Shown here: piece after piece, positions 27,626-37,300 of the stretch
How positions within the stretch are numbered: position 1 is the stretch's first letter
Layout: each line of letters opens with the position of its first letter
DNA from: Bacteroidota bacterium
GTDB lineage: Bacteria; Bacteroidota; Bacteroidia; UKL13-3
Reading direction: 5' to 3'
Assembly: GCA_027482225.1 (NCBI GenBank)
Contig: JAIXWD010000017.1
Coordinates: 1 to 64,000, forward strand
Length of the DNA: 64,000 nt
Program-made: the position numbers and the translations under genes
Notes under the pieces: model-generated
What the model was told of the DNA's origin: nothing
Seen by the model: only the letters and a program-made list of their open reading frames with translations
The model's database searches: none

Positions 27626-28069
27626 ATGACCAACACAACAGAAGAAAAAGAATTTGAAAGCTACCGTGGTCCCGCATCGTTATCGCCAATACCCTTAAGT
27701 GTTGGTTCTGTGCCAATTAAGCCAGAAGATAAGGGTAAAATTAGGGCAAATGCCGTTGAGGCTATGCACCATTATGCGCAACAAGAAATGGATATGCTGC
27801 GCAAACAAGCGGATTTAATTATGCAGCAAGTTCGTGAAATAGAAGATAGACTAAAAATCTCTGAACAAATCTATCAATCGGAAATGCGGTTTACGCCAAT
27901 AGTTAATCAAATTTACCACCTTTACGAAAAAGAAAATCATTTTGCCATTTCGTTAATAGGCCCGAACGAATGGGGTAGAAGTAAAACAAAATTGAAACAT
28001 GTGGCAACCATACGTTTATTGGGCGATCATAGTTGGCATGTAATTAATAAAAATAGCGAAAATATTTAG
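27626..28069 (+). CDS. DUF2452 domain protein
   Basis: A 147-residue cytoplasmic protein covering the DUF2452 family: a Pro-rich start (YRGPASLSPIPLSVG), a central helix EAMHHYAQQEMDMLRKQADLI, and a C-terminal LIGPNEWG block. The family is found in Bacteroidota and some proteobacteria and has no defined function as far as I know. It is convergent with the large PKD gene, with four bases between the stop codons. Confidence 0.88.
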   Translation: MTNTTEEKEFESYRGPASLSPIPLSVGSVPIKPEDKGKIRANAVEAMHHYAQQEMDMLRKQADLIMQQVREIEDRLKISEQIYQSEMRFTPIVNQIYHLYEKENHFAISLIGPNEWGRSKTKLKHVATIRLLGDHSWHVINKNSENI

Positions 28070-28072
28070 TGG

Positions 28073-31000
28073 CTAATTATCTCTTATAAGTGTAATTGTG
28101 CCGTGGTCGTTACGCTGATAACCATTTTTCTTTTTTATGGTTATAATGTAATAATAAACACCTTGAGGTATATCCTCTCCTCCTTGGTTTTTGCCATCCC
28201 AACACCAATTACCGTTGGTGTTTTCATAAACGGGAGTTCCCCACCTGTTAAATATTAAAATGTGGTATTCATCACATTTTTGGCTTATTCCAGTAACTTG
28301 ATAACAATCGTTTATTCCATCATTGTTGGGTGTAAATACATTTGGAATCTTTACTTGTTGACCACTATCTCCATCAATAAAATAAATATTTTCAGCAGTA
28401 TCTGCACAAAAATTTCCTTGGTTAAAAATAAGGCTAACCTTGTATGTTCCTGTAACGGCATATTGGTGGTTTGGGCTAAACTCTGTGCTGCTGTCTCCAT
28501 CGCCAAAACGCCAAATTAAAGGAACATTATTTATGTTGCTTAAATTCCTAAACACAACATCAAGCGAACAACTATCCCGTTGCATTATAAAACTTGCATT
28601 TGCTTTTAAGTTTACAAACATATTTTTTTCCAAAGTATCGCGCACCTTGCATGTATTGCTATCAATAATAACCAACCTAATGGTGTATTTTCCCATTTGT
28701 TTAAGCGTATCTCCAAACCCGGCACTTGTGTTGTTAGCCAATACGTTATTTAAATACCAATAAAAGTATTTGCCGTTAGTGCTTTTATTGATTGAACTAA
28801 AATAAGTTGGTGCGCAAAGGGTACTGTCAGTTAATATAAAATCTGCCGTTAACAAATGGCTGTTTATCCGGTAATCTATAGTTATACTTGCTGTATCAGC
28901 GCATGGCGTATTTGGGTTAGTAATTAATGTTATAATATAGCTAGTGTCTTTTGTATAAATGTGTGTTGGGTTATTTTGGGTTGATGTTTGACCATCACCA
29001 AAATTCCATAAATAAACTATTGGGCTTTGGCTATAGTTTACAGATTGGTTGGTGAAAATAACCAAATCGGAACAGCTATCCTTTTTAGCCGTAAACTGAG
29101 CATCGGAAGATGGATAAGCTGTAAATGGTTTTATTAACGTATCGTAAACTGCACAGGTGAGCGGGTTATATACCACTAGTTTTAATTCGTAATTTCCACT
29201 CTGGGCAATATTTTCAACAAAGTTTGTACTAACACTATCAACTAATAATAAATTTAAATGCCAATAATTTTTTGTGGCATTAATGCTGTTATTAAATGCA
29301 TTTATTACAATGGGTTCACAAATTTGGTCTGATGTAATATTAAATTTGGCTAATAAAATTCTATTGTTGGCGTCAATCCTAATTTGTTTAGATGTAATGC
29401 GTTGACAGGGGAAACCAGCATTTGTAGTAAGTGTAACTGTGTACCAGCCAGTATCGCCATATTTATGAGTTGGGCTAGTTTGACTTGATAAAACACCATC
29501 ACCAAAATCCCACAAATAATTTACCGTATCGCCAACTTGTGTATTGGTTGTGTTTGTAAAACGTACTTTAAGCGAGCAGCTGTCTAACTCTTCTGTAAAT
29601 ACTGGATAGCGTTCGCTAATTATTGAAAAAGTTCTTTCAGTGGTATCAAAAATTTGACAAGTTGTGGTATCACGTGCCACTAATTTAACGCGGTAAATCC
29701 CTGCATCTGCAATGGTATCAAAACCAGTATTTTGTTGAGAAACCATTTGGTTATTTACGTACCAAAAAAACTGTCGGCCATTGTTGCTATTGTTTCTAAT
29801 TTCGATAATATTGGGTGCGCAGCGTAAAGTATCTAAAGGTAAAAAAGAGGCGTTTAAAAATTTGCCCAAACGGTCATAGTCTAATTGGTAAAAAGCAGTA
29901 TCAGCACAAAGGTTACCCGGGTTAGCTATTAAACTTATGTTGTAAGAACCATTTGTGCTGTAAAAGTGAACTGGATTTTGAAGCGTGCTTGTGTCGCCAT
30001 CACCAAAATACCAAATGTATGGAATAGGTTGTCCGTTGCCCGATGTACTTTGGTTGTACATAAAAACAGTAGGCCCGCAACTGTCTTGTTTTACTGTAAT
30101 TTTTGCTAAAGCAGCGTTTTGTACGGTAAACGTTTTTATCATGGAGTCTACCATATTACAAGCTAACGCATTTTGAACTTTTAGTTTAACGGTGTAAGTA
30201 CCTAAAACATTAAACGAGTCGGTTAAATTAATACTGCTATCAACCAACACATCATTTATATACCAATAGTTTTTGGTGGCGTTGTGCGAGTTATTAATAA
30301 ACTGCATGCGTTTATTTCCGCATCCATTTCTAGGCTCAATTTTAAAATCTGCAGTAAGTACATTTCCTTGTCTAAAATCAAATTTAAAAGTGGCATTGCT
30401 GCATCTTGGGCTTTTGTTTGTTGGCGAGTAACTTCCTGGTGTTGTTGGAAATGTTCCGTATATACCATCATTACAGCTGGCACAAACTGATTGGTACATG
30501 ATTCCTCTTTTATCAAACCGACTTGTTCCTCCATCCACGTGATCGGCACCAAACAATTCGCCAAAAAATGTAGCGTAATTTAAGCTATCAGCATTTGGGC
30601 TAAGTACAAATAAATAAAAGTCGCTGCCATCGGTAGTGTTTTGAAATGCATTAGCCGAAAATGGCATGCCATTGGTGCTACTTGCAAAACCTGTTGGGTT
30701 TAAAGCCCTGTATCTAGATTGAAAGTTAACTACTCCCGCCCAAACAGAGCCATAAATTCTACCGCATACATCAACCATAAATGCACTTGGTGCTAATGCA
30801 TTATTGGCTGTTCCATTTCCTATTTGAGTAGAGAAAATTATAGTATTTAAGTTGGATGATAGTTTACTTATAAATACCCCCCCTCTGCTATTATAATAAG
30901 TACCATGTGTAACCAAAATACTGTCGTATGTTTGGCCCATTATAAGTATGTTTTGCGATTGGTCTAACTTAACAAAATGAGCTTGGTCATAGCTTGTGCT

Positions 31001-32689
31001 TCCCCAATAACGCATGCCTAAAATAGAGGTAAAAGAACTGTTTAAATTCACTATAAATGCATCACTTATTCCACCACGATATCCAGGCCCAGTAGTTGGT
31101 GAAAAGCCAATACTTTGTGTACCACCCGCAACTGCAATATCTCCATTGGGGAACACATCTAATGAGTATAGTGCATCATGTTTTTCTCGGCCTAAATATG
31201 TACAGTTTTTTACTATGGTAAGTGCGGCATCTAATTTAAATATTACGCCATCTTGCAAGTTGTTTTTAGTTGGTTGAACAGCACCAAAACTTATGGGTAT
31301 GTTGTTTGATGTTGTAGATGAAACTAAAACCACATCCCCGGTTGGTGTAAGTTGTATTTCGCCCCTAAACTCATCAGAAAAATTCATGCGTAAAGAGTCG
31401 GCAATATTAATACCATCTATTCCATTACCTCCCAAGTAAGTACTGCCAACCAAAGCTCCGCCATTTGGGGTAAATCGGGTAACTGTAATATCAAATGAGT
31501 CTGATTTTGTTCGGTATGCTCCGTTGGCACTTACAGGAAAGTTAGCCGATAGCGTTACCCCTAAAACCAAAAGCTGCTCGTTTGCATCGGTAACTAAACT
31601 CAATGGGTAATCGTTTTTTTCGCCACCTAAATAGGTGGCATACACTAAAGCTGTGCCATCGTTGTTGTATTTACTAATGGCAATATCACAAGGAAAACCA
31701 ATTTGTGGCCAGCTTCCTGATCCGCCTCCCCAAACTGTTTGAAAAGCCCCACTAGTTGCAGGATAACGGCCGTTTGGAAAATCAGTGGCATTACGTGCAA
31801 TGCCAGCTGTGTATAAATTACCGCTATTGTCGTAGGTAGCAGTGTGGCCAAAATTATCAACGCTGCTGCCACTATATGTGCTAAAAATAAGCTCAGGGTC
31901 TATGATTAAATCATAATTCGGGTTGTAATCTCCTAATAAAAACGATACAACTTCATCTTTTATCACAAAATCACACATTACATCTTGCTTAATTCCGTTT
32001 ATAATTTGATAGGCGTATGGCTTGGTTTCTATAAATTCGTTTATACTGGTTTTTATTATCAGGTTACCATTTTGAAGTTTAATTTTATTTGCGCCTGTGT
32101 AGCGCATTTTTATTTGATGGGTTGATGTTTTGGGCGAGACAATGAAATCGTATTTTAATCCACCTTGTTTGTTGGTATAAACATGCATAGAAATACCAGG
32201 ATAAATTTGAGAATAGATTAATTTAGAATATGATGGTACTTCACCTTTCCAAAAATCAGGGTTGTTTCCGTTAAAAAAGTTGTAGTAATGTGGCAAAGCG
32301 TTTTGACCAATAATTTCATTTTTAAGCGCATTTTCAAACTCTACCCTTACGGCATGTCGGTTTATAATTTGCGGTTTAAATAGGTGTGGATTTAAGCTAT
32401 GGTTAAAATAATTTGCCACGTCTTGTTCTTTTTCAAAAAAATATTGAAAGGCATTTTTTTCGATAAAAACTTGCGCACCTTTCAGGTTTATTAGGTATTG
32501 AGATGGATTTACCCACTGGCCTTTATTGGCTATAAATCCGGTGTTTAATTTCGACACAGGTTTTTCATCGTGCGGAAAGGCACGTATATGGAACAGCAAT
32601 GCCCACAACAATAAAACACTGTACAAAAAAATATTTTTTAACAAAACAACTGATAAGAAGTGGTGTGCTAAGTTAGATAAATAAAGCAT
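28073..32689 (-). CDS. Giant surface protein: DUF7948, SBBP propeller, PKD repeats, T9SS type B domain
   Basis: A 1538-residue exported protein. The hydrophobic leader (residues about 10-37) is followed by a DUF7948-like domain opening GFIANKGQW (about 49-270). Next come SBBP-type beta-propeller repeats (about 275-770; STYLGG, ATYLGG and DANEQLLVLG patterns). Residues about 780-1445 hold four tandem units of roughly 165 residues, each a Cys-containing Ig-like half (YWYINDVLVDSS type) plus a PKD half with FGDG followed by P.H.Y. The end (1450-1538) is a gliding-motility-associated T9SS sorting domain with NVFTPNNDGIND and HILIFNRWG. It is likely surface-bound, in adhesion or polymer binding. 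It is divergent from the ECF sigma gene 93 bases away. Confidence 0.88.
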   Translation of the reverse strand: MLYLSNLAHHFLSVVLLKNIFLYSVLLLWALLFHIRAFPHDEKPVSKLNTGFIANKGQWVNPSQYLINLKGAQVFIEKNAFQYFFEKEQDVANYFNHSLNPHLFKPQIINRHAVRVEFENALKNEIIGQNALPHYYNFFNGNNPDFWKGEVPSYSKLIYSQIYPGISMHVYTNKQGGLKYDFIVSPKTSTHQIKMRYTGANKIKLQNGNLIIKTSINEFIETKPYAYQIINGIKQDVMCDFVIKDEVVSFLLGDYNPNYDLIIDPELIFSTYSGSSVDNFGHTATYDNSGNLYTAGIARNATDFPNGRYPATSGAFQTVWGGGSGSWPQIGFPCDIAISKYNNDGTALVYATYLGGEKNDYPLSLVTDANEQLLVLGVTLSANFPVSANGAYRTKSDSFDITVTRFTPNGGALVGSTYLGGNGIDGINIADSLRMNFSDEFRGEIQLTPTGDVVLVSSTTSNNIPISFGAVQPTKNNLQDGVIFKLDAALTIVKNCTYLGREKHDALYSLDVFPNGDIAVAGGTQSIGFSPTTGPGYRGGISDAFIVNLNSSFTSILGMRYWGSTSYDQAHFVKLDQSQNILIMGQTYDSILVTHGTYYNSRGGVFISKLSSNLNTIIFSTQIGNGTANNALAPSAFMVDVCGRIYGSVWAGVVNFQSRYRALNPTGFASSTNGMPFSANAFQNTTDGSDFYLFVLSPNADSLNYATFFGELFGADHVDGGTSRFDKRGIMYQSVCASCNDGIYGTFPTTPGSYSPTNKSPRCSNATFKFDFRQGNVLTADFKIEPRNGCGNKRMQFINNSHNATKNYWYINDVLVDSSINLTDSFNVLGTYTVKLKVQNALACNMVDSMIKTFTVQNAALAKITVKQDSCGPTVFMYNQSTSGNGQPIPYIWYFGDGDTSTLQNPVHFYSTNGSYNISLIANPGNLCADTAFYQLDYDRLGKFLNASFLPLDTLRCAPNIIEIRNNSNNGRQFFWYVNNQMVSQQNTGFDTIADAGIYRVKLVARDTTTCQIFDTTERTFSIISERYPVFTEELDSCSLKVRFTNTTNTQVGDTVNYLWDFGDGVLSSQTSPTHKYGDTGWYTVTLTTNAGFPCQRITSKQIRIDANNRILLAKFNITSDQICEPIVINAFNNSINATKNYWHLNLLLVDSVSTNFVENIAQSGNYELKLVVYNPLTCAVYDTLIKPFTAYPSSDAQFTAKKDSCSDLVIFTNQSVNYSQSPIVYLWNFGDGQTSTQNNPTHIYTKDTSYIITLITNPNTPCADTASITIDYRINSHLLTADFILTDSTLCAPTYFSSINKSTNGKYFYWYLNNVLANNTSAGFGDTLKQMGKYTIRLVIIDSNTCKVRDTLEKNMFVNLKANASFIMQRDSCSLDVVFRNLSNINNVPLIWRFGDGDSSTEFSPNHQYAVTGTYKVSLIFNQGNFCADTAENIYFIDGDSGQQVKIPNVFTPNNDGINDCYQVTGISQKCDEYHILIFNRWGTPVYENTNGNWCWDGKNQGGEDIPQGVYYYIITIKKKNGYQRNDHGTITLIRDN
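28350..30350 (-). repeat. Four tandem coding units of about 165 residues in the PKD region
   Basis: Within the giant surface protein, four successive units share the same layout: an entry Cys (NGC, LRC, QIC, TLC), an aromatic N-containing strand (YWYIND, FWYVNN, YWHLNL, YWYLNN), a TVKLKV-like strand with C..xDT, DSC, then a PKD FGDG and a closing C.DTA-type segment. They are diverged at the DNA level, so this is old duplication. Confidence 0.75.
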
Positions 32690-32782
32690 TATTTGCGTTG
32701 CATAAAGTTTTTTTTAACTTTTAACAGGGTACTTGCAACCTTGTGCAAACATTTTTCATCTTAAAGAGCAACCGGTAAAAAC
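32690..32782. promoter_or_regulatory. Divergent promoter region between PKD gene and ECF sigma gene
   Basis: A 93-base AT-rich gap separates the leftward giant PKD gene from the rightward sigma gene, so both must be read from promoters in or near it. I cannot point to a convincing Bacteroidota -33/-7 pair (TTTG and TAnnTTTG), which would fit use of an alternative sigma factor, but this is only inference. Confidence 0.4.
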
Positions 32783-33325
32783 GTGAACAAACAAAGCGAG
32801 CATGAGCTTATACAAGAATGTTTGAAAGGCAATAGGTTAGCGCAAAAAGGGCTTTACGAAACCTATTCAAAAACCATGTATGGAGTTTGCTTGCGTTATA
32901 GCAGCAATGCTGATGAAGCGAAAGATATTTTGCAAGACGGGTTTGTTAAGGTTTTTACCAAAATGGGGCAATTTAGTTTTGCCGGTTCTTTTGAAGGCTG
33001 GATGAAACGGATTTTTGTAAACACGGCATTAGAGTTTTATCGTGTTAACAAAATTCACATGTACCACAGTGATGTTGATGCTGCCTACAATCAAGCTCAC
33101 AACGATTTTACGGTGGAACGCATGAGTTGTAATGAAATATTAATAGCCATTAACAGTTTGCCACCGGGTTATAGGGCAGTGCTAAACCTTTATATTGTTG
33201 AAGGTTATAGCCATGCAGAAATTGCTGAAATGTTGGGAATAAGCGAAGGAACTTCAAAGTCTCAACTGAGTAGAGCTAGGGTTCAACTTCAAGAAGCACT
33301 GGAAAAACAAAAAAAGAAAAGTTAA
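32783..33325 (+). CDS. ECF-type RNA polymerase sigma factor
   Basis: A 180-residue extracytoplasmic-function sigma factor. Region 2 (about 15-85) contains MYGVCLRYSSNADEAKDILQ and FVKVF, which bind the -10 element and core RNA polymerase. Region 4 (about 125-175) has LPPGYRAVLNLYIVEGYSHAE followed by the IAEMLGISEGTSKSQLSRAR helix-turn-helix for the -35 element. Start is GTG 32783. The next gene begins four bases after the stop and encodes a one-span membrane protein, the usual place and form of a cognate anti-sigma factor. Confidence 0.92.
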   Translation: MNKQSEHELIQECLKGNRLAQKGLYETYSKTMYGVCLRYSSNADEAKDILQDGFVKVFTKMGQFSFAGSFEGWMKRIFVNTALEFYRVNKIHMYHSDVDAAYNQAHNDFTVERMSCNEILIAINSLPPGYRAVLNLYIVEGYSHAEIAEMLGISEGTSKSQLSRARVQLQEALEKQKKKS

Positions 33326-33329
33326 TTAA

Positions 33330-34238
33330 ATGTCTAAAAAAATAAATATAGATGATTTGCTAAAGCAGGAAATGGAGCATTTATCTCCAGAGCCACCTGC
33401 TGATATGTGGCAAAGCATAAGCAATCAATTACCTGATGTGGTTACAACATCATCTACCACCACCACCGGAGCCGCTAAGACAGTTTTTGGTGTGTCTTTA
33501 AAATCAGTTGTAATTGCAGCAGCTATTGCCACCGGTGCGATTGGGTATGTCATATATACTTCATCTAACAATAATCCATCAAACACAAGCGAAGCAACAA
33601 ATGGAATAATAGGCGAAACCTTACCTGAGGTAAAAACTGTTGATGAAAATCCTACCTCTGAAGGGGTAACTTCTTTAAATCAAACTAACGTATTGCCTAA
33701 AACAATTTCAAGCCCTAAAAATAAAAAACACCAAAATAAAATTACCACTTTTGATGATTTGCCTGATGATGAAGTGCAAGTTGATATGCCGGCACCAACA
33801 TCAACTCAAAGCAATAAAGATTTAGTTAATAACGAGGAAATTGTCTCTGTAAAACAAGAGCAGCAAAACGTTCAAACAAACACAGAAAAATCATTACAAG
33901 AAAACAAGCAAGCATCTAATTATTCAACAACACAAAGTACGTCTAGCGAGGAGTTTTTAAAACCCAATATACCAAACGTTTTTACCCCTAATAACGATGG
34001 TTACAATGATGAATTTGTGATAACCATTGAGAATGAATTGCTCTACGATTTAAAAATTACAGATGCTAAAGGCAATGTGGTTTTTGAGAGTCGAGATAAA
34101 AACAAGCACTGGAATGGCACCAACCAAAGGAATGGAGAGACCTGCGAACCGGGGGTTTATGTATTGGCATTTAGCTATCAGTTTAAGGGCATGAGCGAGC
34201 CCAAAATAGAGAAGGGGTTAATACTCCTAAAATTATAG
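33330..34238 (+). CDS. Anti-sigma-like membrane protein carrying a T9SS type B C-terminal domain
   Basis: A 302-residue protein. The N-terminal 55 residues are cytoplasmic, with INIDDLLKQEMEHLSPEPPADMWQ in two parts: an acidic helix and a PP..MW motif like those of Bacteroidota anti-sigma-type proteins. One membrane span lies at about 57-77 (SVVIAAAIATGAIGYVIY). A low-complexity periplasmic linker (80-205, Gln/Asn/Ser/Thr) leads to a gliding-motility-associated domain (about 210-302) with NVFTPNNDGYNDEF, a LYDLKITDAKGNVVF strand and PGVYVLAF. There is no cleavable signal peptide. The gene follows the ECF sigma gene by four bases. Anti-sigma activity is inferred from position and topology; the alternative is an anchored T9SS cargo. 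Confidence 0.7.
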   Translation: MSKKINIDDLLKQEMEHLSPEPPADMWQSISNQLPDVVTTSSTTTTGAAKTVFGVSLKSVVIAAAIATGAIGYVIYTSSNNNPSNTSEATNGIIGETLPEVKTVDENPTSEGVTSLNQTNVLPKTISSPKNKKHQNKITTFDDLPDDEVQVDMPAPTSTQSNKDLVNNEEIVSVKQEQQNVQTNTEKSLQENKQASNYSTTQSTSSEEFLKPNIPNVFTPNNDGYNDEFVITIENELLYDLKITDAKGNVVFESRDKNKHWNGTNQRNGETCEPGVYVLAFSYQFKGMSEPKIEKGLILLKL

Positions 34239-34353
34239 TTTGACAAATTAAATTATATTATATATGTTAGCATATTATTACCAATTAAAAATTAAACCCA
34301 ATAAGCCAAATGATCTTGGTTTATTGTGGCTAACAAAACATCAACCAAGTACA

Positions 34354-37300
34354 ATGAGAAAACAAGTACTAAAATTCTATTTGTTGCTATTGCTGTCGCT
34401 GTTGGGCTTTAAGTCTGTACATGCGCAGTCGTTGGCGCTATCGCTATCCTCACCAACTATTTGTTTGGGTGATCAGCTCAGTATTGATGCAGCACTTACG
34501 GGACTTCCTGCTGGTGTTACTGCTACAAACTGTACGTTTGATTACAACAATGACGGTACAGTAGAATCAACCATTCCAAATGGTGGCCCTAATTACACTA
34601 CCCAATACCTTTATACAACACCGGGTAATTTTATTATTAAGGTAGAGGTTAATTTAAGTAACAGCGCAAAAGTTACACAAACAATACCAATAATTGTGTA
34701 TCGTTTGCCTATTCCTTCTGCAACGGTTAATGGCCAACCTATTCAGTGTTTTAGAGGCAATTTAGTTACGCTAACTAACACATCGATAAAAACAGATAAC
34801 CGAATTTATCGCACCCAAATTATTTGGGGTGATGGTAATGTAGATAATTTCCCATTTCCAGTATTAGGGCAAAATTATTCTCACTCTTATAATACAAATG
34901 GACAATTTAATATCACTGTAAAAGCCATTGATAGTGTTGGCTGTACTGCCGATACTTTTTATACAGGTATGCTCACCATCAAGGCAAACATTACGCCTTC
35001 ATTTAATGTTTTAGGCCCTCCGGGTTGTTTTTGCTCTCCTTTTATGCTTGAAAACACCACTACTCAGGTGCCTTTTAACCAAGTTAAAAGCTATACTTGG
35101 GATTTTGGCGATGGTCAAACATTTACCCGAAGCAGGCCATGGAATTTGCCTATAGACTCGTTAAATTACGATACCATTTGGCATAACTACTGTAAAAACG
35201 GTACGTTTTTACCTGCTTTAACTATTGAAGACATTACTGGTTGTATAGATAGTTTCAGATATACTGTGGCCATGACGGCCAACAAACCAAGAAATATTGT
35301 TATTAGCCTAGATCCTAGGCCTTTCCTTTCTTTGACAGATACTGTTTTTGGTTTAAGGCGTGATTCTGTTTGTTTTGATAAGGAAGGTTTAAAAACATTA
35401 ACTTTTGTGCAAACACCAAATCCAGAAATTAGTGTAGGTAACGGAGAGGTTTTGTGGAACTTCGGAGATCCACCGTCAATGCAACAAAACTTAAATAACA
35501 ATTCATGGAACCCCCCGCACACCTTTGTAAGGGGTTTGGGTGCATACAATGTTAACTTGTTGGTATGGCCGCTTCGCCCTAACCCTGCTTGTAGAAAAGA
35601 CACCACCATTGTAGTGGAAGTATTAGGCCCAAGAGCTAGGATTGAAGATCCGCAAAACATGATTACTTTAAAACCTACAGAGCAAAACCAATGTAACCCG
35701 CTTGGTAACTATTATAAAATTGTAAACTTTGTTAATACTGCCCAATATTATAAGTCTGATCATGTTTTTAGGCGTTGGGATTTTGGTGATGATGTTGCGC
35801 CTCAGTGTACCTCTTATTTGGTGCCTAAGGCTGGATATCCACTTCCTGGAGGTTGGGTTGATGCTACTGACCAATATAATAACAGTGATGGATATTGGCG
35901 TCAAGGAGGTAAGGTATTTGAAGGTAAGCGCTTAGATTGTCGCTACTCTGCTGATACTTTGCCTTTGCACCGATATACCAGCTGGGATGAAATTTACAGA
36001 CGTTACCGCTTTGGCCATGATTTTATGCCATGGAACCCAAATCAGTATTCAACTAATCCTGCAGATACCTTGCCTACTGCTAACCCAAGAAAAATATTAG
36101 TTCATAAAGACGATACCGCATGGTGGGGTAAACCTGTGTATTTAAACCCTGCAACAGGTGTTTGGAGTTTAACGCAAGGAAGTGGGCCAGCACCATATGG
36201 ATTATGGCCTAGAATTGATACTGTTGCGTCTTTTGATGAGAATGGCCAACCCAACCCGCAAGATTTAAGGCCTTTTAACCGTTTTACAATGCAAAATGGT
36301 GCACCTGATCCTGTTTCCGGTTTCTGGGGTAATACCAAACGCGGGGGCTATGGATTTTTTCCAAAAGGCTTTGTTGTAGACCCAAGAACCGATACCATGG
36401 AGGCTAAATATACCGGCATAGATGGCGTGTTTTATCGCCACAACTATGAAACCATGGTAGATCCATCAAGAACATTATACCGCTATTTATTTGATAAAGC
36501 AGTACAAAAATGTTACACCGTTGAGCAGTTTTTAAAAGACACCTTTAATAATGTGGGTAACAAAACACACATTGTTGCAAATGACTTTACCAAATTAGAT
36601 TCTTTAGATTGTAATGATGACGACCAGGTACAATTAAAGCTAATGCGCCCTGATGCAACAGGTTTGGGTATGAGAGGTAAAGAGTGCCCAGGTAGTTTTT
36701 TTAACCCAGACCAAGCGGGTATTAATTTTATGATGGGTGCTGTAGATAACGCTTTAGGCCAATATCCAGGCATTAGCCCAGATTGTGGTGCTTCATGGAT
36801 TCGTATGAATTTAGATTCTATGGCTGATAGAAGGGATCAAACTCCTTGCGCCTTGGATGGTTTTATCAATTATACGGGGGCAACAGGTCCGGCACCTCAA
36901 GCGGGTGGTACTTTTTCTACCACACCGGGTGGCCTAACCTATCCTCCATTTTCTTTAAACCCAGATTATAACCAGTTTTTTATGCCGCCTAATAGATGGA
37001 ATGCTCCTGGTGGTACTAACTTCTGGTACCATTATGGAACCAACACTATTCCTTTGGAGGTATCTCCAATTAGTGGTGTTACTTTTTTCCCTCCAGCCAA
37101 CCCAACAGGCGATATTACCATTGGTTTAATAGTTGGTACTGGCGACCCTAACAACCCATGTATTTCGGATACGGTTTGGTATCACAATTTTTTAAACATT
37201 ACCGATTTGGACGGACGTTTTTATGTTGATCCAGTATACGCGCCAATTACTAACATACCAACCAATGGTGCATGTAAATACTATTGTAAAAACGACATGG

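Noticed and set aside
29671..29676. CACGTG in the PKD gene as a parS site
   Set aside because: Flanks TAT and CCAC do not fit; about 11 of 16 at best.
35187..35660. Leftward open frame of 157 codons inside the giant PKD gene
   Set aside because: Antisense to PKD domains with clear motifs; composition is that of a shadow.
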